Source of the DNA: Lagopus muta
Lineage: Eukaryota > Chordata > Aves > Galliformes > Phasianidae
Direction of reading: 5' to 3'
Length of the DNA stretch: 64,000 nt
Assembly (NCBI RefSeq): GCF_023343835.1
Contig: NC_064433.1
Span: forward strand, 53,038,871-53,102,870
Both the position numbers and the translations under genes were made by a program. Below, in pieces: positions 1 through 35,300 of this stretch. The notes under the pieces are model-generated. The model did no database searches. It was not told where the DNA came from and worked only from the letters and a program-made list of their open reading frames with translations. Every line of letters begins with the position of its first letter. The stretch's first letter is position 1.

Positions 1-24193
<24,193 letters not shown>

Positions 24194-24966
24194 CTCACCC
24201 GGCGGACCCGGCAGAGCGTGCCGCGGTGTAGCGACCAAACGGGTCCCTGCTCCTCCTCGCGGAGCCCGAACGTTCCGGGCACGGGCAGTTCCGAAGCGGT
24301 CCGCCCTCGCGCGGCTGAATGATTTGTTCCTAGCGCACAAATGCTCCAAACAATTCAATCTTCCCTTGAATGCCTCCGCTTGTTTGTTTTTTTTTTTTTT
24401 CTGGTTTTGTTGTCCTAAAAGTAGATTCGCCTCCCGGTGTGCAACGAGTCACTCATCACATGCTCAGAGGAGACATTGCTTATTTATTTCAGGATTGCAA
24501 ACCTGGGTGCTGGTGGGTTCCCATAGATCACACACAAGCACAAAATGATCTGCACAATTTTTATACACCAAAGTTATGGAGTCTGTATTTTTCCAGTCTG
24601 TTCTCCTCATGATAATGGGTCAGTGACAACATTGCTGACTCCACACTTACGCGGCTACTCATGCTCAGGGGAAAAGTCTGCATGTGGGCTGGGGTCTGTG
24701 TGACCTGTGGGTGTGAGGATCTGTGACCCGGTTGAGATCTGTGGGTTAAAACTGGGCACCAGACAAACAAAGGACATCTGGTGGTTGGGGTCTGCTATAG
24801 CCACCCAAACCAGGGGGAGCAGTTGAGGAGCCTTCTCTCATCTGCTACAGGAGGTGCCAAATCACGGGGCTCACCCTGTTGGGGAAAGAGCTCTCCTGCC
24901 TCTAGCATGAGGAATTCCACAGAGGAGGCAGGAAACCGCCATGGCTGAGCAAGGGCCTGCTGGTCA

Positions 24967-24999
24967 GTGACATCACCGAGCAGCGGGCTGTGATGTCAC
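24967..24999. repeat. Inverted repeat of a CRE-like 10-mer
   Basis: GTGACATCAC (24967-24976) and its reverse complement GTGATGTCAC (24990-24999) are separated by 13 nt. Each contains TGACATCA, one base from the CREB/ATF octamer. Confidence 0.9.
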
Positions 25000-25420
25000 C
25001 AAGTCTTATGCCTGGACTCTCGCCAAGTGTGTGTGTGTGAGGCTTGGAGCGAGCATTTGTCTTGGGTGCTGGGCTGTGCTGGCAGTGGCCCTCGCTGCCC
25101 ATCCCTACAGCCATCACTTGCATTTCCCTGACCTGTCTGGCTCAGGCAGCTGGAGCCCCACAGGGTGCACGTGCAGCAGAAGAGGCGAGCTGGGTGGGGG
25201 CATGTCCCCAAGGGTGGCAATAAACGCTAGGACATGAGGAGCTGCCAGAGCCAGGGCTGCATCCTGAGGGCTCTCTGAATGTGTGGAGCATGGGGATGAA
25301 TGTCATCTCAACTCTCCAACCTTAGTTTTCCACAAAGTCTCGGTTTTACATGGAACAGAGCTGAGGCACAACGAGCTCTGTAAACAAATATTTGCAATCA
25401 GGTCTGAGCAAATCCATGCA

Positions 25421-25452
25421 GCTCTTCTTCCATAATGCTCTTCTTCCATAAT
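25421..25452. repeat. 16-bp tandem duplication (two copies)
   Basis: GCTCTTCTTCCATAAT occurs twice head to tail and is followed by a partial third unit, GCTCTTCTT. Confidence 0.95.
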
Positions 25453-26239
25453 GCTCTTCTTTCTCTCTCTCTTCTTCCTTTACCAATTTCCCACCAAAGG
25501 AGGTGGGAGAAATGAATTAAATCAATAACCAAAGGCTTCATTTTTACAAACCCTTTAACCATTAGAGCTCCCAGTCTTCACTGCACTCTTCACAGCCTCC
25601 CCCACCCCAGCACACACCACACATGTAGAAGAAATACTCCCAGCCTGGCCTTAACCATATTCAGTCCATGCTCTGTACTTCAAGGTTTCAAGTAATTGTT
25701 TCATTCCTTGATGTAACCCCATTCTGCCTGTTGAGCCTTTCTATTCTGCAGTTAGTATGCATTGCAATACGGGGCAAAGCCCCACTGTCATTCATCCTTA
25801 ATTAAAAGGACACAAGCAGTGGAGTGGTGAATTAGAAGTGCAACAGCATACTATCTCGGAATCTGAGCTTACAAAATGTAAGAATATGACTCATCAAATG
25901 CAGCCCTGACAGAGGAACAGAAATTATTTTTGCATTATTAAGAGAATCCAACAACCATCCTGCTTTCAGCACAGTCTCAGCACATTGTATCTGTGCCCAG
26001 GCCATACCTCAAGTCCATCAGAACTAGCCAACCTGGGCAGATGATCAAGATAGAGATAAGGGAAAAAAGCAATATTGATACATTAACCACCTTTAATAAA
26101 AACTTCATTTACAAATATTCCACCAGCCCCTGTCACATTAATGGAATTCCTTGGCAATCAAAACAAACTTCTAACTACCCCCACTCATCCACCAGTCTGA
26201 AGCCTGTTATGATTAACATACTCCCCATAGAGTGTAGCT

Positions 26240-26523
26240 ATAGAATCTATAAGGTTGGAAAAGACTGCTAAGATCACCTAGTCCAACTGCCAGCCCACCC
26301 CCACCACACCCCCCCAGCCATGTATCTCAGCACCACATTCACACATTTCTTGAAACACCTCCAGGGATGGTCACTGTAGAGAGCAATGAAATGTCCCCTG
26401 AGCCTCCCTCCTCCAGACTGAGCAACTCCAGTTCCCTCGGCCGCTCCTTATAAGACTTGTGCTCCAGACCCTTCACAACTCCACTACCCATCTCTGGACA
26501 TGCTCCAGGGCCTCAGTGCGACC
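26240..26523 (-). mobile_element. CR1 LINE fragment
   Basis: This is a reverse-strand CR1 3' region beginning TAGAATCTATAAGGTTGGAA, with the typical CTCCAGGGATGGTCAC and CCTCCAGACTGAGCAACTCC segments. It is about 280 bp long and lies between POLR3B and TCP11L2. Confidence 0.85.
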
Positions 26524-28750
26524 TATGATCACACAGAGTACATTAATTTCATCAAGAGCCAGATGTCAAGGACAGCAATTACACAATGTGTAATATCTTT
26601 CGCTCTGTGCTCCAGCTGAAACTGAAAAGTTACAGAAAAAGAAAAGCACCACAACATATTAGTGCAGTCCTTTATCTTCAGCATTTAACATGATCCATTA
26701 CATTTCAGAAACAAATTGCGTAAGAGACTTTTCAGCACAATGGTATCACAATTGAATGCATACAAAACTTCAAAAATTCTTATTTCAATAAAAGAAGCTG
26801 TAACAGAATGGCATCTTGTTTCACAAGGACAGTTTCAGAGCAGAGGCAAGTGCTTTTCAGCCAGGGTAGCGTCAACAGCATGCAGTAACATGACATTAAA
26901 CAGATGCAATCCCGACGGTTGAAACATCAAATAAAAATTAAGATACATTAAACAAGCACTTGAAACATAGGCCATGCTATAAAACGCCCTTTTCAAATCA
27001 CCAAAATTTTTTTTTTTCCTTTGAACAGCAGAATGTATATCTTGTATTAAAGTTCATAGTTACATCATAAATGTTCTTCCAATACCCATTAAAAAAACCA
27101 TCTTTTGGCTGAAACTTGACGTATGTATTTCCAAGGGTGTAGCAAATCACAGAGAATTAACTTCCCTTAAGTGCTTTTGAAATGCATTCTTCTCTGGCTG
27201 ACTTTGAATTGCATGTCGAAGTTCTGGATCTGTTTGAATGAATCCATTTTACCTCCTGGCACTGTTACTGTATTCTAAGAGTTCCCTTCTCAGGCTTCCA
27301 TAGAAGTTCCCTTCAGAATACATATTCAGTTTTTACACCTTTTGTATTTTTTTAAAACAAAGGATAGAACAGAAGTGCACTACAGCCATTTGTTTTCTAA
27401 AAGGCCTTTCAAAAAATGATTTTCATACCATGTACATGTGGCCAAAGTCCTCAGACACTGAGGATCAGCTGACAAGAAGTCATTTCCCTTATTAAAAAGA
27501 GTACACAATTCTGTAAAAATGGACTACAAAACCACAGTGCTAATAATGCCCAGTTTTGCTATGATAGACAGTAATATATATAATACGCGTGGCACATTAA
27601 GCTTTTATGGGCAACTCTTCACATCAATAAGAATATATCGTAGTATAAAATATTAAAAACAAGCTATTTAACTTGTACCACATGGAATTTATATATATGT
27701 GACACTTTAAAAGGACCATTGTGTGATAATATAAAGGATCATTTTCAAGTAAATTATGATTCATTTCCATAGATAAGAACACATGTATATCAAGTATTGC
27801 AGCAGTATCTATTCCCAGTAATCTGAAATATGCAAAATAAAACATGTAAACTTACAGAAGTTTACTTCCGTATCTCTCAGTTCCAAGCCTATTCTATTTC
27901 TGTATTTAAGATTCTGGCTGTATTAAATGGGAACCAAGTATTGGGGCTGAATCTGCAGGGATTTTGAGAAAAGCAAATTCAGAACAACATAAATCTAAAA
28001 TGAAGACGTACTTCTCTCTGACACCTACTGAGAGTGAACATGATCACATCTGCAAGAATTGCAAGGGATCTGGTTGTCTGCTTTCTGACACAAGAGTACC
28101 CAAAATACATTTTGAACATTCTAGGCCCTTATTCAACAGATTACAGAGGGTGAATGCTCTCTGTTGTACTCTGTAAGATCTCTCCCAAAGTCAAGTGCTT
28201 TCAAGAATAAAGGTCAGAAAGCCCAACCTCAAAAATACTTAATACCCATTAAGATCAATACAAGCATTTATATTAGAGGTTAGACTTGGGATCTGTATGA
28301 TATTCACTAGATGGGTATCATACAGATATTTGCATTCCCACCCCACCCTGTGCCTGGCATCATGTTTCTAAAGTGTTTCATCTCTCTATCCTGTCCAGTT
28401 GACAACTACTGAATTATTCTTATTTTAAATAATGAGCGCTTCTGCAACTTCCGTACCAGAACAACTTGCAATACTGGCATTCCTGAACATAACAGGGGCT
28501 AGGTTTAGTTCCAGTATTCACAGGAGCACCAGAAGTTGGCCAACTATAAACCTGGATTTGGTTACAAAAGCAGTTATGCTACATTTCTTTTTATACTTCA
28601 AAGTCTTTCCAGAATCATGTTTTTTTTTTTCATTAGACGCTGCTCTAAAAAATACAATGTAAGCATAATGCATTTTATCTACAATTATTCTGTCATCTCA
28701 AAATAGCATATGTAAATATATGTAAATATATATATTTTAAAATATTATGT

Positions 28751-28756
28751 TTTAAT
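28751..28756 (-). terminator. TCP11L2: Candidate variant poly(A) signal for TCP11L2 (ATTAAA)
   Basis: ATTAAA on the minus strand lies 303 bp beyond the stop codon. It is a common variant signal, but nothing shows it is used, and TATAAA or AGTAAA variants occur further on (for example near 27.69 and 27.86 kb). Confidence 0.25.
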
Positions 28757-29058
28757 GGTGGCAAAACAGTAAGTGCTTCACCACCTCCTACCCACCACAA
28801 ATACAAATAATTGCTTGTCTCAAAAAGTGAAATACAAGTGCCACAATCCATTGAGCAGACTTAGTTCAATAAAATATATATGTAATAGAAATTAATTTTC
28901 TTCCAGTGGATTTCAGAAATTATCCATCTACAATTTACAAGATTGCTCTCGTTAATAGTCACTGGAGTTCTTAGTGGGGGAGCCAGAACACAATCTCTAT
29001 ATTAAAAAAAGATAAAAGGTAGAAGAAAGGGGTACAGAAATAGTTTGGGGTTTTTTTT

Positions 29059-29303
29059 TCAGTTACTGGGTGCTTCTATTCCTGCTTTCCCTATTGCTGC
29101 CTCAGGAAAAAGTAGTTTTTTAAGTATGTTCGCATAGAATGGTCCATACACTTGTTTATTAAATTCTACAATGCTTGCAAATTGAGATCCAACAAGTTCC
29201 ATCTCTGGTTGAATCACAGAAAGGCCTCCTGGCAGTGCAGGCGTACATTTCCGAAAACTTGGAGGAGCAAGCAAGCTTTTCATGAACAACTGGATCCGTT
29301 TAT
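29059..29303 (-). CDS. TCP11L2: TCP11L2 last coding exon (residues 432-512 and stop)
   Basis: It encodes [60 protein letters not shown] and [20 protein letters not shown], then TGA at 29059-29061. The acceptor is TGTTTCAG. The C-terminus matches human TCP11L2 in length and in the [13 protein letters not shown] motif. Confidence 0.95.
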
Positions 29304-32300
29304 CTGAAACACAATATCAAGTATGCTCAGAACAGTGTAAATCCAAGATGAAGACACACTCACCTCCCAAGTGCTCTGTACATCAGTACAAGAAATTCAA
29401 TAATAGAGGTAACTACACTTTCCTAAGCCTCATCTTTCAGAAGGAAGCAATATGAGAAGCCTTTTGCAGCTGGCTCCTAAGAGGCAGACAGAGCATTACC
29501 CTGTCGCAATGAAGTACTTTCACTAAAAGGTAGTAGATAGTAACCAAAAACCCTCTGGGTTTAAACCCAAAAATGACAGAGGAGAGACTGAGTATCCTTC
29601 AAAGCTCTGCTATCTCTCGGCCTTTAAGGACACGTTTAGAATTTTTCCTCACTACACCAAACCACACCTTGCAGCATACCCAGAGCACAGACTCCAGGTA
29701 AGCAATATTTCTTTACTCTTAGCTAATCCAGTATTTTACTGCACTAAGAAAGTGCTTTTAAAACAGCTAATTAAATTTTAAAACTTACTTCCAGCAAGCT
29801 TATCTAAGAGCTTCTATATAGACACATACAGTAAGACAGTGATGTATTTTCTTACTAACCAATCAAGGAACTGACGGGGTTATTCTTCTCAACAATACTT
29901 GTGATTTGAGCCATTAAATTATTCTGCATTTCTGCATTAAGAGTGGGAAGATCTCTTGCAGTGAGAGACTCATTCACTTTGATGCAAATCTGAACACCAA
30001 TAGCATTTAGAGCTTCTTTCAAATCAAAAGTTCTGAAAGATAAAAAAAAAACAAAAAAGAAAAGCATTAACAAGATTTACAGTTTCTGCACCAGTTTAAA
30101 GTGAATTTACTATCTCTTTTTCCCTTCATTTTCAACCTGCCCTCTGCAATGGTACAATATAAAAACATTATCAGCAGATTTCTGCACTTCTACAGATATA
30201 AGACAAGTTAGCATCTGTAAGATAAGGATGTCAATTGGAAAAAAAAGTCATTTTTAGCATGCAGCAATGACAGACTCGCACTGACCTGGAGCTTATGCAT
30301 TCCTTGGGGCTCGATTCACAGCATTTCACAAGGAAAAAGTAAAATGGAAGTTGTTGGGGTTTTGTTTTGTTTTGTTTTTTGAGACACTCTGAGATCACAT
30401 CATACTTGCTTGTAGCACAAGCTGTAGCAACATTAGAGGCCATATAACTTCAGCTTCCTAAAGTAAACTTGAATCAACTGGCAAAAATGACTTGGGGAAT
30501 ATACTGCTGCAGCCCTCCTAGTATTAGAACAGTTCAGTTCAAAAGGATCTACCAACACCAAAGCCCAACTGCCTGCCTGACTTCAGGACTAACCAGAAGT
30601 TAAAGTGCAGTACAGAGAGCACCATCCAAACGCCTCCTTTTGCACAATCAACAAATGGTGGCTCTAACATTTAAACTGTTTTCCCCTGAGTTTTTAGACC
30701 TGCTTGGTATTCCCTGTTAAAAAGTAAGTATGAAGAGGGATAAACAAGGCCTTACTTCTTGCTCATGCCTTCAAGAAGGGGAACAGAGATTCTTTTCAGT
30801 AGGTTGGCAAAATCAGGCACATTTGCAATCGCTGCACCCACCATATTGTTTGTTATGAGACAAACACAAGCTATGATTTTTAATTGATTCAGCTTTTCTC
30901 TCAACTCCTGAAGACGAACTTCATCTGTTATTAGAGTCTAGAAACAAAACAGTAACACCAGTTTAGGGATACAGAGGGAGAAAAGCAGGGAGGAGGACAA
31001 ATAGGATTTAATCATGAAACATTAACGCTTTTAACCAACAAATATGCAAAGTCAGACAAGACAGCAGTTAAAACATTTTGAACATGCAACACTGCACAAA
31101 ATGGCATTATGCACAAGTACCAAAGTCAGACTGTGGTAGGGAAGAAAGATAAGGCCTCCAGTGAACAGAGCACCGAAGAAACTGCATTTTATTTCTCTTT
31201 GTTGCTGACAGTTATCTGCGGACAACAATTCAGGCCATGATGTGGCATGTTTCTGAGATCCAAAATACAGCAGCGATTAGGATTAGACAGAACAGTCTTC
31301 TGGAATCAGCTGTCTTTGGAAAAATGCCATCATCTGCAGTTGATGGACAGTGCATGACAAACTGTGCATAACAAACATCAGTTCAACCACCTGAACAGGT
31401 TCTGTGAGTCACCTATAATGCTGCAGGCAAAAAGCCAGCAGATCACACCAAGAATGTAATTACCACAGCTAAATGAAGTTTTTTAAAAATCAGTTTTAAG
31501 TTTAAAAGCTCACGATAACCAAATCTCCCCACTGATGAGCTGGGCATTAATATTCAACTGCTCAATAGTAATCTCATACTTCAACAGTCTAGATTCACCA
31601 GAAGATGCCTGTGCGGAGCTCTTATTCAGACTCAGTAGAAGAACGGTAAGATATTTTCCTTTTCTTCTGTTGACTGGGAGCGCTAAGAGCACCCCCATGT
31701 AGTCCAGGAATTCTCTGCCAAGCCACTAAGAATAGCAGCTAAGATGCTTGCTGCAGTTGCTAATTTTATCCTTGACTGATAGACAATTTCACACTGGCTT
31801 AATTTAAAGTGGCAGAGGTTGGTAATCAGGAGTTGGAGGGAAATACCAGTGATTCTTGAAGCAATAGTTTACATGCATAGAGAAACTATGAATATCCACT
31901 ATAGTGAGCTTTAATTTCTTAATGACTCTGTCATAGAGTAAGAGATTCACAACCCAATCCCACCAATTCCAGTTTCTGCCATTTGTTTGGGAAAACAAGG
32001 TACTACAGACAGATCTCTCTCTCTCTCTCTCAAAAAAAAGTATATGTATGTATATATAAATAAAGAAAGCCAAGCATCATCAGTACAAGGTCCAGCTTTT
32101 GACCACAGGCATGACTGCTCTTAGGGTGGAGCTAGTGAGCTATATGGAGAGAGAAAACAAGCTTTTCTGGTTATTGAACTTGCCCCATCTCAGTTCAGAA
32201 AACAAAACTAGTCAATTTCCAAATTTACTACTCAGAAGATTAAGAACCACAAGAGAAATGTTTCACTCGTTGTCATTAATAGCATGATTATCATACTGCA

Positions 32301-35300
32301 TCAATATTTTCATACAGCTAGAAAGCTGAAGACACCGGAACACACTGACCTCTGGAATTGTTTTGTGGTAGTCCCACCGTAGTAGTTTCAAGTAGCCATT
32401 GTTTAGCACCAGTGTAGGACTAATACTTGATTTACAACTATGATCAGCACCAGGGGATGAGGATGATTCATCGGAAATGGATGACAATTCATCTTCTATG
32501 GATTCCTTTATCCATTCTGTTGTGAGATCCAGAGCACCTAAGCATTGCAAATCAGCACAGATTTATCATATAATTCCATCAAAGCAGCAACTTGAGGCAG
32601 AAAGCTGAATAATGTAAGCAAGGTTAATATGTACTTCTGAATACTGAGAAAATGTGGTGGACACTATGCCCTCAGAGAAGCCAATCTTTCCCTTGCTTTT
32701 TTCATGACCATCTCAGCTGATCATCTTTGCACAAACCCAGTAAGAAACTGTTGGACTTCAGCCAAGACTAATGATAAAAACCCTCAAACTCCAAGGACCC
32801 AATTCACTTTTTCCTCTTTCAGGGAGGCCAGTAAGTAGTTGGGTCACAGGATTGGAAAGAAGAGGTGAAAGGAGAAACTGCATTAACAGCAAATCAATCC
32901 CTTTTAAGTTACTTGACAGGCTGCATTTATAAACACAGCCGGCTGTATCAACGGCTTAGGGTTCCCATTTTAGAAGCCAACACTTAAGAAGCAAGTTTAC
33001 TCTTTTCCTCTCCTTTTTAAAAAGTTCTCTTAAAGGCTGCTTTGCAACATTAAGCAAAATGCGTACCGGTGGATCAAAGTGACCTAAAGAAGCTTTCTCA
33101 AAGTTTGCATTAAAAAAAAAAATCTCAAAACTTCTGCCCCTCTGACTTTTCAGGCACACTAACTGGTTTTCCATATATACTTCAGACTAACAGACTTGCT
33201 GGGTAGAAAGTAAGTCTCATCTTTCAATATATAACACCAGGCCTCTTTGTCTACAGACACTAAGAGTCGCTGTTTGTTTTTCAGATGCTACTCAATTAGA
33301 CAAATACAAATTAGTCAGAAAACACCCAATAGACAAAAGATGCTTAACCATAAATCAGCATTTACTTACTGGAGTTTTTCCTCTAAGTTAACTAGAGAGA
33401 GATTCTGTAACACATCCTTAAACATATACATATATATATAATAGAGATTTAAATGAAATACAGCTTCAAGGACACCTACTTGGTGTTTCTTCAAGAATTT
33501 CCTGGAATTTTGTTCTTTCATAGTCCACCAAATTACGCCGAAGGTATGGTCTAAGGCTTTCAATTGTGTAATTTGCTACATCCATTTTCATCAGGTCCAG
33601 GACATGGAAAATTTGCCTGAAAGAAGAGAGATCTTAAAATAAGAAAGCTAGAACAGTCCATTGATTTTCATCAGTAGAAGTGAAGCACGCCTTCATTAGC
33701 ACTTTAATTCCCATTTTGGTCAGGGTTCTCCTTCCTCGTTATTTAAATGTAGCAGTCCCAACTGTTACTTTTTTTTTTTTGTCTGAATACTTGCAGGAAG
33801 CATGCAATTAAAAGTTCAAGGTAGATTGAATACGCCCTCTGAATTTTGAAAGAATGAACAAGACTGAAACAGCAGTCTCAGAAACATATTATTTCAAGTG
33901 GTGTTGTTGCTGTTCAGTGTTTAACTACTCGGAGTCAGTAGTTTTAATTCAGGCACTCAACTCACTGCATTAGGATGGACATTACATCCCAGTCACAGAA
34001 TGTTACAGCAATTGCCTCTTGCCTTTAATGCTTCTGCTGCACAAGTTTTCTTACAGTATGAGAACAATTAAAAAATGCCACTATTTAAGACCTTCCCCAC
34101 CATCTTTCTCTGCCCAGATGCTCTATGAGACTAGAGATAGTTTTTTTCCTGTGGAAAAACCACCCAAATACCAACCTCAGTAATTCTACAATATTTTCAG
34201 TTGCTTTTAACTGTTTTATATCGTTGTCTCTTATTGGAGCACATAATTTTCCCATAGTGTTGATGATATAGTTAGCTAGCCCATGAATATCAACAGCATT
34301 GTGTTCTGCCTGCTGCCTTATAAGATCTGTGTCCAAAACTTCACAAATTTGATTTTGAATCCTGTTTGCTCCTGGAGCCAGGAAGGAAAGAAGAATCTGA
34401 AGTAGGGGGAAAAAAAAACATGAAAAGCTTATCAATAAAAAACAAAGCACTTTGTAAACATGTTAAAATAAGATTAGTATTAGTGTCAAGTGTATTTAGC
34501 TGTAACAGGATAGATTAAGACTGGACACAATCTAAGGTAGCAAGAAAAAGGCTGTGTAATCAGACAGAAACCAGTGGAAATGTTAAGCTTTGAGAAGAGT
34601 TTTGACTTGCAGCTAACCATCCTGCACTGAAAGCTGATTGGACATGCAGCCATAATGACAATTAATATAAATTTATTATTAATATTCTGTATAATCATGG
34701 CTTCATTTTAAAAGCAGGAACTCAAAACGTTGGCTTCACTGTGAATTAACAGAACCTTCAGTGAATTACTAGACTCAGACCTGATAAAAATACTGGAAAG
34801 GGAGAAAAAAGTTACCTCCTTAATTTCCTCAAAGAGCTTGATAGCATGTTCATATTCTGGAGGGTCTTCATTCAGTTCCGATTCCAGGTGATCCCAAAAT
34901 GCCTTGTGTACTATTTGTTTCACTGTGCCTGCTAAGCTGTGGAAGAAGTCAATTACAGACAGAGAGAAAGACCACTAAAGAGCCTTCATTCTTGGCAGAA
35001 GTATTTTAGGGTTAACCCAGTGACTTGCTGGAAACATACAACGCATTGCCAGCTGTCACATGACCTGAAAAAATACTTTCCTTGTACTGTAGACCATCAG
35101 CTCCCAAAACATGACCTACACCAAGAAGTCTTCCCCAAAACACTGTGTTAGAAAGTGCTGCAGGTAATTCAAATGCAGTTATAGAGATACTGCCTTTCCT
35201 TTTTCCTTACCAAATTTATTCTGTTAGTCCTAACCTTGTGTGTTATGTGCTAAGCTTTCTCAAAAAATGCATCCATCATATAATTATCACTTAAGGGATT

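Larger units (their letters stand above)
24331..29058. other. Interval between POLR3B promoter and TCP11L2 stop codon
   Basis: This holds the TCP11L2 3'UTR on its right side and POLR3B upstream DNA on its left. A CR1 fragment sits at about 26240-26523 and a 16-bp tandem duplication at 25421. I found no canonical AATAAA for the minus strand between about 24.5 kb and 29.06 kb. An ATTAAA variant lies at 28751-28756, about 300 bp after the stop. The TCP11L2 3' end is therefore unresolved. Confidence 0.6.
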
